Assembly: GCA_963695085.1 (NCBI GenBank)
Contig: CAVOFV010000008.1
Span: 248,001-312,000, forward strand
Direction of reading: 5' to 3'
Length of the DNA stretch: 64,000 bases
Source: SG8-30 sp963695085
GTDB taxonomy: Bacteria; Pseudomonadota; Gammaproteobacteria; Steroidobacterales; Steroidobacteraceae
Below, in pieces: positions 49,124-57,012 of the stretch. The notes beneath the pieces were generated by a model. It ran no database searches and was not told the DNA's origin. It worked only from the letters and a program-made list of their open reading frames with translations. Position 1 is the first letter of the stretch. The number at the start of each line of letters is the position of its first letter. Position numbers and translations under genes: made by a program.

Positions 49124-50254
49124 ATGAAGCGCTACATCAGCTACTCGCGGGTCGAGGGCCAGGCGTCACGCCAGGCTCACTGCGACCTGCCGCCGGGCAC
49201 CTACGAGCGCGAGATGAGCAAGGAGGGCTTCTTCGGGCCGGCCGCCTTCTTCCACCACCGGCACCCGCCCACCGCATGGAGTGACTTCCAGGGTCCGCTG
49301 CGGCCGCGCGCGTTCGACCTCACCAGGCTCGATGCCGTCGGCGGCTCGCCGTGGGACGCCGGCGACGTGCTGCACAACGCCCACTGCCGGCTGCGTCATT
49401 GGCAGGTCGAGGGCAACATGGACCACCTGGTGCGCAATGCGGACGGCGACGAACTGCTGTTCATCCACCGCGGGCGCGGCGACCTGTTCTGCGATTTCGG
49501 GCGGCTTGCCTTCGAGACGGGCGATTACATCGTGCTGCCGCGCGGCACGCTGTGGCGGCTCGAATGCGCCGCACCGGTCGCCATGCTGCTCATCGAGGCG
49601 ACCAACTCCTCCTATGTGCTGCCGGACAAGGGGCTGGTCGGACAGCACGCGATCTTCGACCCGGCCATGCTGGACACGCCGCGCATGGACGAGGCTTTCC
49701 GCGCCCAGCAGGACGAGCGCCCGTGGCGCGTGGCGATCAAGCGGCGCAACGAAATCTCGACGGCGGCCTTCCCGTTCAACCCGCTGGATGCGACGGGCTG
49801 GCACGGCGACCTGGCGGTATGTCGCGTCAATGTGCGCGACATCCGCCCGCTGATGAGCCACCGTTACCACCTGCCGCCGTCCGCCCATACGACCTTCATG
49901 GCGGGACGCTTCGTGGTCTGCACCTTTGCGCCCCGGCCTTTCGAGTCGGACCCCGGCGCGCTGAAGGTGCCGTTCTTCCACAACAATGACGACTACGACG
50001 AAGTGATCTTCTACCACGCCGGCGACTTCTTCAGCCGCGACAACATCCACCCGGGCATGCTCACCCTGCACCCCTGCGGGTTCACGCATGGACCGCATCC
50101 CAAGGCGCTGTCCCGAATGCTCGAGCAGACCAAGCCGGGCACGGACGAGTTCGCGGTCATGGTGGATACGCGCGACGCGCTGGAGGTCGGCGAGGCCGCC
50201 GCCGGTGTCGAGTGGCGCGGCTACGTGGACAGCTGGAAGGGAGGCACACGATGA
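49124..50254 (+). CDS. hmgA: Homogentisate 1,2-dioxygenase
   Basis: Iron(II) dioxygenase that opens the ring of homogentisate to maleylacetoacetate in tyrosine and phenylalanine breakdown. The 376-residue protein has the cupin iron-site region PFFHNNDDYDEVIFYHAGDFF (His and Glu ligands) and the late His in CGFTHGPHPKAL. It is shorter than the roughly 430-440 residues of well-known enzymes, the shortfall being mainly N-terminal. Its stop overlaps the next start (ATGA). A palindromic operator lies over its promoter. Confidence 0.92.
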   Translation: MKRYISYSRVEGQASRQAHCDLPPGTYEREMSKEGFFGPAAFFHHRHPPTAWSDFQGPLRPRAFDLTRLDAVGGSPWDAGDVLHNAHCRLRHWQVEGNMDHLVRNADGDELLFIHRGRGDLFCDFGRLAFETGDYIVLPRGTLWRLECAAPVAMLLIEATNSSYVLPDKGLVGQHAIFDPAMLDTPRMDEAFRAQQDERPWRVAIKRRNEISTAAFPFNPLDATGWHGDLAVCRVNVRDIRPLMSHRYHLPPSAHTTFMAGRFVVCTFAPRPFESDPGALKVPFFHNNDDYDEVIFYHAGDFFSRDNIHPGMLTLHPCGFTHGPHPKALSRMLEQTKPGTDEFAVMVDTRDALEVGEAAAGVEWRGYVDSWKGGTR

Positions 50255-51234
50255 AGCTGGCAACGCTGCGGGACGGCACGCGCGACGGGCGGCTGGCCGT
50301 GGTGCGTCGCGACCTTGCGCGCGCCGCCTGGGCCGACGGCATTGCGAAGACCCTGCAGGCTGCGCTGGACGACTGGCAGCACGTGGCGCCGCGCCTCGCA
50401 CAGCTGGCCGGGCGCCTCGAGGCGGGCACCGGGGCCGCGGCCTTCGATTTCGATCCCGCGCAGGCCATGGCGCCGCTGCCGCGCGCCCATCACTGGGTGG
50501 ACGGCAGCGCCTACGTCAACCACGTCGAGCTGGTACGCAAGGCGCGCGGCGCGACCATGCCCGAGTCGTTCTGGACCGACCCGCTGGTCTACCAGGGCGG
50601 CTCCGACGACCTGCTCGGACCGATGCAGGACGCGCCGTTTCCCAGCGAGGAATGGGGCATCGACCTCGAGGGCGAAATCGCGGTCGTCACCGACGACGTG
50701 CCGATGACCCGTGATGCCGCCGGCGCGCGCGGCCACATCAAGCTGCTGATGCTGGTCAACGACTGGTCGCTGCGCAACCTGATCCCGGGCGAGCTGGCCA
50801 AGGGTTTCGGGTTCTACCAGTCGAAGCCCGCCACGGCCTTCTCGCCCGTGGCGGTCACACCCGATGAGCTCGGGACAGCGTGGCACGATGCGAAGGTGCA
50901 CCTGCCGCTGCTCGTCGGGATCAACGGCAAGCCGTTCGGCCAGCCTAATGCCGGCGTGGACATGACCTTCGATTTCGGCCAGCTGATCGCGCACGTCACG
51001 AAGTCGCGCCGCCTGGGTGCTGGTACGATCATTGGTTCCGGCACGATTTCCAATTACGACCGCTCGCTGGGCTCGGCCTGCCTGGCCGAGCTGCGCATGC
51101 TGGAGACTATTGCTGATGGCAAGCCGTCCACGCCTTTCCTAAGCTTCGGCGACCGGGTACGCATAGAGATGCTGGACGCGACCGGGCGATCCATCTTCGG
51201 CGCGATCGACCAGCAGGTCGTGCGAGCAGTGTGA
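50251..51234 (+). CDS. Fumarylacetoacetate hydrolase family protein
   Basis: Second step of the homogentisate operon: splits fumarylacetoacetate (or maleylacetoacetate) into acetoacetate and fumarate (or maleate). The 327-residue protein has the FAH metal-site blocks EEWGIDLEGEIAVV and LLMLVNDWSLRN, the substrate region GFGFYQSKPATAFSPV and GAGTIIGSGTISN. It is translationally coupled to hmgA. No maleylacetoacetate isomerase gene follows, so the isomerisation is either encoded elsewhere or skipped. Confidence 0.9.
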   Translation: MKLATLRDGTRDGRLAVVRRDLARAAWADGIAKTLQAALDDWQHVAPRLAQLAGRLEAGTGAAAFDFDPAQAMAPLPRAHHWVDGSAYVNHVELVRKARGATMPESFWTDPLVYQGGSDDLLGPMQDAPFPSEEWGIDLEGEIAVVTDDVPMTRDAAGARGHIKLLMLVNDWSLRNLIPGELAKGFGFYQSKPATAFSPVAVTPDELGTAWHDAKVHLPLLVGINGKPFGQPNAGVDMTFDFGQLIAHVTKSRRLGAGTIIGSGTISNYDRSLGSACLAELRMLETIADGKPSTPFLSFGDRVRIEMLDATGRSIFGAIDQQVVRAV

Positions 51235-51289
51235 ACGCAACCACGCGGTGCCGGCCAGGCGGGCCGGCGCCCACGAACGGAGTCCGCAA

Positions 51290-52744
51290 ATGAAGCTCAA
51301 GGATGCCAGCCTGTTCCGGCAGCAGTGCTACGTGAATGGCGGGTGGGTGGACGCCGCCGCCGGCGCGACCATCGACGTCACCAATCCCGCGACCGGCGCG
51401 AAACTCGGCACCATCCCGGCACTGGATGCCCGCGCCACGGAAGCGGCCGTCGCCGCCGCCAGCGCCGCCTTTCCCGCCTGGGCCGCCCGGACGGCCAAGG
51501 AGCGCGCCGGCGTGTTGCGGCGCTGGTATGAGTTGCTGCTCGCGCACGCCGATGACATCGCGACGCTGATGACCGCCGAGCAGGGCAAGCCGCTGGCCGA
51601 GGCCCGCGCCGAGGTCGTCTACGCCGCTTCGTTCGTCGAGTGGTTCGCCGAGGAAGCCAAGCGACTGTATGGCGACATCATCCCGGGCCACCAGCCCGAC
51701 AAGCGCCTGCTCGTGCTGCGCCAGCCGGTCGGCGTCGTCGCCGCCATCACGCCGTGGAACTTTCCCGCGGCCATGATCACCCGCAAGGTGGCGCCGGCGC
51801 TGGCCGCCGGTTGCACGGTCGTCTGCAAACCGGCCACGCAGACGCCGTTCACGGCACTGGCGGTCGCCGAGCTGGCGGACCGGGCCGGCATCCCCAAGGG
51901 CGTCTTCAATGTCGTGACCGGCCCGTCCCGCGTCATCGGCGGCGTGCTGACCTCCGATGCGCGCGTGCGCAAGCTGTCGTTCACCGGCTCGACCGAGGTC
52001 GGCAAGCTGCTGATGCAGCAGTGCGCCGGCACGATGAAGAAGGTGTCGCTGGAACTCGGCGGCAACGCGCCGTTCATCGTCTTCGACGACGCCGACCTCG
52101 AGGCCGCGGTCGCCGGCGCCATCGCCAGCAAGTACCGCAACACCGGCCAGACCTGCGTTTGCGCGAACCGGCTGCTGGTGCAGTCCGGCGTGTATGACAG
52201 GTTCGCCGGGATGCTGGTGGAGGCGGTGCGCAAGTTCCGCGTCGGTGACGGACTCGCGGGCGAGACGGAACAGGGGCCGCTGATCGATGCGGCGGCGCTG
52301 GCCAAGGTCGAGGAGCATGTTGCCGACGCGCTGGCCAAGGGCGCGCGCGTCGCGACCGGCGGCAAGCGCCATGCGCTCGGTGGCACATTCTACGAGCCGA
52401 CCGTGCTGACCGGCGTCACCACCGACATGAACGTCGCGCGCGAGGAGACTTTCGGTCCGGTCGCGCCGCTGTTCCGCTTCGACACCGAGCAGGACGCGAT
52501 CCGCATGGCGAACGATACGGAATTCGGGCTCGCCGCGTATTTCTACACGCGCGACCTGGCGCGTTCATGGCGCGTGTCCGAAGCGCTCGAGTACGGCATC
52601 GTCGGGCTGAACACGGGACTCATCTCGACCGAGGTCGCGCCATTCGGCGGCGTCAAGGAATCGGGCATGGGCCGCGAGGGCTCGAAGTACGGCCTGCTCG
52701 ACTTCACCGAGATCAAGTACGTGTGCGTCGGCGGCATACAGTAA
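51290..52744 (+). CDS. NAD(P)-dependent aldehyde dehydrogenase, GabD-like
   Basis: A 484-residue ALDH resembling succinate-semialdehyde dehydrogenase. It has the catalytic Glu in SLELGGNAPFIVFDDADL and the nucleophile Cys in NTGQTCVCANR; the neighbouring second Cys is the one used for redox control in GabD. The cofactor block is LSFTGSTEVGKLLM, and the end GMGREGSKYGLLDFTEIKYVC matches GabD. I use the ATG at 51290. It is the third gene behind hmgA, 55 bases after the FAH gene, and ends at a hairpin terminator. Its link to tyrosine breakdown is only by position. Confidence 0.93.
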   Translation: MKLKDASLFRQQCYVNGGWVDAAAGATIDVTNPATGAKLGTIPALDARATEAAVAAASAAFPAWAARTAKERAGVLRRWYELLLAHADDIATLMTAEQGKPLAEARAEVVYAASFVEWFAEEAKRLYGDIIPGHQPDKRLLVLRQPVGVVAAITPWNFPAAMITRKVAPALAAGCTVVCKPATQTPFTALAVAELADRAGIPKGVFNVVTGPSRVIGGVLTSDARVRKLSFTGSTEVGKLLMQQCAGTMKKVSLELGGNAPFIVFDDADLEAAVAGAIASKYRNTGQTCVCANRLLVQSGVYDRFAGMLVEAVRKFRVGDGLAGETEQGPLIDAAALAKVEEHVADALAKGARVATGGKRHALGGTFYEPTVLTGVTTDMNVAREETFGPVAPLFRFDTEQDAIRMANDTEFGLAAYFYTRDLARSWRVSEALEYGIVGLNTGLISTEVAPFGGVKESGMGREGSKYGLLDFTEIKYVCVGGIQ

Positions 52745-52745
52745 A

Positions 52746-52771
52746 GGCCCGGCCGCTTTCGCGGTCGGGCC
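52746..52771. terminator. Bidirectional hairpin terminator
   Basis: GGCCCGGCCGC, loop TTTC, GCGGTCGGGCC: an 11-bp stem with one G-T pair, immediately after the aldehyde dehydrogenase stop. On the - strand the loop reads GAAA (a stable tetraloop) and is followed by TTTA, so it can also end transcription of the convergent outer-membrane protein gene. Confidence 0.7.
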
Positions 52772-52819
52772 CTCTGTTCCTGCTCCTTGCCACGAACCGC
52801 TTCGCAGCAGGGATTCCCA

Positions 52820-53395
52820 TCAGTTGCCGAAATTGACCCGGAAGCCCACGCCCCAGATCTTCGCATCCTCATAGGCGTTGTACTCGGCGCCAACCGCGAA
52901 CATGTCGTTGAAGAAATAACGCCCGGCGATGGTCGCCACGACGTCGTCGCCGCCGTCGCCACCGAGGTCGACATAGGCCACGGTTCCCTCCAGCTCGAAC
53001 TGGTCGCCGAGCCTGCCGCGCAGGCCGGCGCCCACACTGTAGCCGTCGTCATCCGTGCTGAAGCCGAAGCCGCTTACCTCCGCCTTCACCCAGGCCACGC
53101 GGCCCGTCAGGTCGACCATGTCCGACAGCGGGTAGTGGCCGCCAAATCCCAGGGAGTACTGCTGGTAGTCCACGCCACCGCTGCCCACGTCGAGGTAGTC
53201 AGCGGACAGGAAGAACGATTCGGCGATCCCGACCGAACCGCGAAGCATGAATCCGTCGAACGACTGGCTCAGGCCGTCGATGTCGACGCTGGCCCAGCCG
53301 GCCTCGGCATAGGAGTAACTGAAATCACTCGCCTGGGCAGCCACTGGCGTGCCGGCCAGGATGGCAACTACTGCAAGTGCACTGGCAATCTTCAT
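52820..53395 (-). CDS. Small outer-membrane beta-barrel protein
   Basis: A 191-residue protein with a Sec signal peptide (cut after AQA, about residue 22). The rest alternates polar and hydrophobic residues in about eight strands (FSYSYAEAGWASVDI, FMLRGSVGIAESFFLSADYLDV, GRVAWVKAEVSGFGFS, and so on). It ends in WGVGFRVNFGN, where an aromatic residue near the C-terminus fits the Bam insertion signal. Its size is like OmpX/OmpW or small porin-like proteins, but no family motif settles it. It converges on the aldehyde dehydrogenase gene. Confidence 0.85.
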   Translation of the reverse strand: MKIASALAVVAILAGTPVAAQASDFSYSYAEAGWASVDIDGLSQSFDGFMLRGSVGIAESFFLSADYLDVGSGGVDYQQYSLGFGGHYPLSDMVDLTGRVAWVKAEVSGFGFSTDDDGYSVGAGLRGRLGDQFELEGTVAYVDLGGDGGDDVVATIAGRYFFNDMFAVGAEYNAYEDAKIWGVGFRVNFGN

Positions 53396-53640
53396 GAAGT
53401 CTCCCGTTGATGATTCACACCCGAAACTCGGGTGCCGGCATGTATACGCGATTACGGGCGCACCGGTGTGCTTCGCGTCTCATTCCGGCCCTGGCGGCTG
53501 GCCGCCTGCACGCGATAACTACGTATTCGGCACCGGATTGGGGGGCAAACTCCGCGGCGCATGGCGCGCGAAGGCAGCGCCGCCGGTATCATACGCGCCC
53601 GCAGTCACCCCAAAGACCGGAAGCGGCAGGACGGGAGCCC

Positions 53641-54360
53641 ATGCTTGGAAGATTCCTGGAAATCAGCCTGCATGCGCCCGACATCATCCGGTCGCTCGGA
53701 TTCTACGAGGGACTCGGGTTTACGCAGGCGCCAGTCGGCGAGATCTGGCAACACCCCTACGCTGTCGTGACCGACGGCCGGCTGTTCATCGGCCTGCACG
53801 GCTACGAATTCCAGTCCCCTGCCCTGACCTTCGTGCAGCCCGATCTCGAGCATCACGTCACCGCACTCGAGCGGGCCGGTCACGCGTTCGCCTTCAAACG
53901 CGTGGGCGGCGAAGTGTTCAACGAGGCCGGCTTGCTCGATCCTGGCGGGCAGATGGTCGCGTTGCTCGAGGCGCGCACTTTCTCGCCGCCGGAACGGCGC
54001 AGCCACCAGACGTCCAGGCTGGGCTGGTTCGAGCAGGTCGTCCTGCCGGTCAAGGATCTCGATGCGTCGGTGGCGTTCTGGGAGGGCCTCGGCTTCGTGC
54101 CGGCCGAGGAAAGCGAGCAGCCGTTCCCGCACATCGGCCTGACCAGTGACTCACTCAACGTCGCGTTGATGCGGTCCCGGGGTCTCGGCCAGGCTGGCCT
54201 CATGTTCCGGGACGCCGGCATGCCGGAACGCATCCGCCAGCTCGCCGAGGCCGACATCGGATTCTCCGCGGAGTTGCCGGCCGGGCTGGATCCGGCCCGC
54301 TACGCGCTGCTGGTCGCGCCGGAGGGCACGCCGCTGCTGCTGGCAACGGGCGACGAATGA
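53641..54360 (+). CDS. Two-domain VOC (glyoxalase-fold) protein
   Basis: A 239-residue protein made of two vicinal-oxygen-chelate domains (about residues 1-112 and 122-235). The first opens LEISLHAPDIIRSLGFYEGLGF and the second QVVLPVKDLDASVAFWEGLGFV. I start at the ATG at 53641; the upstream frame is untidy and unsupported. Metal ligands are not clearly conserved, so it may be a binding or resistance protein rather than a dioxygenase. Its activity is unknown. Confidence 0.82.
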   Translation: MLGRFLEISLHAPDIIRSLGFYEGLGFTQAPVGEIWQHPYAVVTDGRLFIGLHGYEFQSPALTFVQPDLEHHVTALERAGHAFAFKRVGGEVFNEAGLLDPGGQMVALLEARTFSPPERRSHQTSRLGWFEQVVLPVKDLDASVAFWEGLGFVPAEESEQPFPHIGLTSDSLNVALMRSRGLGQAGLMFRDAGMPERIRQLAEADIGFSAELPAGLDPARYALLVAPEGTPLLLATGDE

Positions 54361-54400
54361 CCCGGGTGGTCGTCCGGCGCAGGGCGGCGCCGGGCGCGAA

Positions 54401-55798
54401 TCAGACGGCGCGCGAGAAGCGCGGTTGTTCGCCCTGCTGGTGCGCCGGCAGGTAGGCGTCGAAGCACATCCCGACATTGCGCATCAGCAGCCGGCCGATC
54501 GGCGTCAGCGAGAAGCCGCGCTCGCCCATTTCGACCAGGCCGTCATCGGCCAGCGGCCCGAGCGCAGCCAGTTCGCGCGCGAAGTAGTCCTCGAAGCGCA
54601 CCGCCCAGGCGCCGTCGATCTCCGCGAAATCGACCGTCGCCCGGCACATGATCGACTGGATCACCGCGCGCCGCAGGCGGTCGTCGTCGTTCAGCTCCAG
54701 GCCGCGGTGCACCGCCAGGTGTCCTGAGTCGATCGCCTGGTAGTAGTCGTGCAGCGACTTGTAGTTCTGCGCATAGGTGTCGTCCAGCTTGCCGATCGAA
54801 CTGGCGCCGAGCGCGACGAGGTCGCAGTCAGCGTGGGTCGAATACCCCTGGAAATTGCGGTGCAGCGAGCCCTCGCGCAGCGCCACCGCCAGGTCGTCAT
54901 CGGGCAGCGCGAAATGGTCCATGCCGATGTAGACGTAGCCGGCGCCCGTGAGCTTCTCGATCGTCAGCCCCAGCAACGCCAGTTTCTCGGCGCCGCTCGG
55001 CAGGTCCTCCGCGTGGATCCGCTTCTGCGGCTTGAACATGTGCGGCAGGTGCGCGTAGCTGTAGACCGCAAAGCGGTCCGGCCGCGCGCCGATGACCTGG
55101 TCCAGCGTCCGCCCGAAGCGCGCGCGGTTCTGCTTGGGCAGGCCATAGATCAGATCGACGCTGACCGACTCGAAGCCGGCGCGGCGCGCGCGGTCCATCA
55201 GCGCGAAGGTCTGTTCCGGCGTCTGGACCCGGTTCACCGCCTGCTGCACGTCCGGGTCGAAGTCCTGGATGCCCAGGCTCATGCGGTTCACGCCCGCGCG
55301 CGCCAGCAGGTCGACGGTGTCGGCGTCGCAGGTGCGCGGGTCGATCTCGATGGAGAACTCGCGCTGCTCGTCCTTGCGAAGCCGGAAGCTCCAGTCGAGC
55401 TTCTTCAGCAGGTCCTCGAGTTGCCACGGGTTCAGGAAGGTGGGCGTGCCGCCGCCAAAGTGCAGCTGGTCCACCACGCGCTCGCGGCCAAACAGCTCCG
55501 CCTGCATCTCGATTTCCCGGTACAGGCGTGAGAGATAATTCTCGGCCTGCTCCCGGCTGCGGGTGATGACCTTGGTGCAGCCGCAGTAGAAGCAGGGGCT
55601 GGCGCAGAACGGGATATGGACGTACAGGGACAGCGGCGCCGGTGGATCGACCTGGTTGGTGCGCGCCGCTGCGGTGCGATACTCGGCCTCGCGGAAGCGG
55701 TCGTGGAACTGCACCGCTGTCGGGTACGAGGTGTAGCGCGGACCCGGCCGGTCATAGCGGCGTACGAGATCGGCATCGAATCTGACCGAGGCTTCCAT
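54401..55798 (-). CDS. hemN: Oxygen-independent coproporphyrinogen III oxidase
   Basis: Radical-SAM enzyme that makes protoporphyrinogen without oxygen. The 465-residue protein has the 4Fe-4S motif in VHIPFCASPCFYCGCTKV (CxxxCxxC plus a further Cys), the GGGTPTFL loop, and HemN blocks RMSLGIQDFDPDVQQAVNR and YIGMDHFALPDDDL. The ATG at 55798 fits the family start; a much longer upstream frame is rejected. I found no FNR/Anr box (TTGAT-N4-ATCAA) in the 55 bases before the divergent gene. Confidence 0.95.
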   Translation of the reverse strand: MEASVRFDADLVRRYDRPGPRYTSYPTAVQFHDRFREAEYRTAAARTNQVDPPAPLSLYVHIPFCASPCFYCGCTKVITRSREQAENYLSRLYREIEMQAELFGRERVVDQLHFGGGTPTFLNPWQLEDLLKKLDWSFRLRKDEQREFSIEIDPRTCDADTVDLLARAGVNRMSLGIQDFDPDVQQAVNRVQTPEQTFALMDRARRAGFESVSVDLIYGLPKQNRARFGRTLDQVIGARPDRFAVYSYAHLPHMFKPQKRIHAEDLPSGAEKLALLGLTIEKLTGAGYVYIGMDHFALPDDDLAVALREGSLHRNFQGYSTHADCDLVALGASSIGKLDDTYAQNYKSLHDYYQAIDSGHLAVHRGLELNDDDRLRRAVIQSIMCRATVDFAEIDGAWAVRFEDYFARELAALGPLADDGLVEMGERGFSLTPIGRLLMRNVGMCFDAYLPAHQQGEQPRFSRAV

Positions 55799-55883
55799 GG
55801 GCGACTTCCGGGCTGGCGGAGATGGCGTGTGTGTCGGGTAACCTAATCGCCTGGTGGACACTGTGACAGCAGCATATCTACGG

Positions 55884-57005
55884 ATGGGTGACCAACAGGC
55901 GGTCAATACGGGCCGAATCGGCGGTTTCTCGACCTGGCTGCTGGCCGGCATGGCCCTGGCCGTGGCCCCGCCGGCGGTTGCCGGCGCCTGGGTGCCGTGC
56001 AACGCGCCGGGGATGGTCCCGGCGGTGGCCATCGAACAGACGCCGCCCGCCTTTCCGGAGTCCGCCCGGCTCGCCGGTGCCGAGGGTTCTGTCGAGGTCG
56101 CATTCACGGTCCTGCGCGACGGCCGCGTTGGTTGGGCCCGCATCGTGCACGCCGAGCCATCAGGGTTCTTCGAGGCGGCCGCCCTCAGCGGCATACGGCA
56201 GTGGCGATTCGACCCGGCGCGGCGCGATGGCGAGCCCATCGAATGCCGCGTGCAGACCCGCCTGCGCTTCACGCTGACGGACACCATCGCGGCCAGGATG
56301 GCACGGGTACCGCCGGTGGGCGGCGACCAGCCGGCGCCGGTATTTCCCGAGGCGTCGCGGATCGCCGGCATCGAAGGCTATGTCGAGGTCGAATTCACGG
56401 TCGCCGCCGACGGGCGGATCGTCGAGGCCGGGGTGAGCATGGCCATGCCGCGCGGCGAGTTCGAGACTGCGGCGCTCGCCGCGGTGCGGCAGTGGCGGTT
56501 GCCGGCGGCCTCCGTCGAGCGGCGCAGCTTTACCCGGCGTTTCGAGTTCACGCTGCCGGGCCAGGCGGCGCGCGCGCCCGGCCCGGCCTTGCTGGCCGCG
56601 GCGCCGTTGCCCCCCGAAGCCTGCACGCGCCGCATCACCGGCCGCGTGCGACTGGAAGTGACGACCGACACCGAGGGCCGCATTACGGGCGCGCGGATCC
56701 TCGACGCCTCGCCCGCCGGGTTGTTCGACGCCACGGCGCTGGCGATCGCCCGCAATTCACGCATGGCGCCGGCGCACCGCAACGGCGACCCGGTCGCCGC
56801 CACCGCCTTGCTGACGCTGCGCTTCGACCCGGACACGGCGCATTGCCCGGGCGACCCACCCGACCGCGACGGCGGCGGGGCGCGGCGCGAGCCCGCGCCG
56901 CGTGTCTCCACTGTCAACGGCTGCGGGTCTTCAGGGTCGCGGCGACCTGCCTGCGCCGGTTACCATGCAGCCCTCACCGCAACGCGCCGGATCACGGCGC
57001 CATGA
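55884..57005 (+). CDS. Protein with three tandem TonB C-terminal domains
   Basis: A 373-residue exported protein: a signal or anchor helix (FSTWLLAGMALAVAPPAVAG), then three TonB_C-like units near residues 48-130, 140-220 and 235-320. Each carries a version of the pattern P-F-P-x-x-A-G-x-E-G-x-V-x-V-x-F-T-V-x-x-D-G-R and a later A-A-L-x-x-x-R-Q-W-R-F-x-P. The proline-rich spacer and ExbB/ExbD-binding His of true TonB are missing. The last 50 residues look unstructured. The ATG at 55884 is preferred to a GTG at 55854. Its stop is seven bases before the S46 peptidase start, so they form an operon. Confidence 0.82.
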   Translation: MGDQQAVNTGRIGGFSTWLLAGMALAVAPPAVAGAWVPCNAPGMVPAVAIEQTPPAFPESARLAGAEGSVEVAFTVLRDGRVGWARIVHAEPSGFFEAAALSGIRQWRFDPARRDGEPIECRVQTRLRFTLTDTIAARMARVPPVGGDQPAPVFPEASRIAGIEGYVEVEFTVAADGRIVEAGVSMAMPRGEFETAALAAVRQWRLPAASVERRSFTRRFEFTLPGQAARAPGPALLAAAPLPPEACTRRITGRVRLEVTTDTEGRITGARILDASPAGLFDATALAIARNSRMAPAHRNGDPVAATALLTLRFDPDTAHCPGDPPDRDGGGARREPAPRVSTVNGCGSSGSRRPACAGYHAALTATRRITAP

Positions 57006-57012
57006 GGCCCCC

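Noticed and set aside
55799..55883. Possible FNR/Anr site for hemN
   Set aside because: No TTGAT-N4-ATCAA or near match can be seen in the gap.
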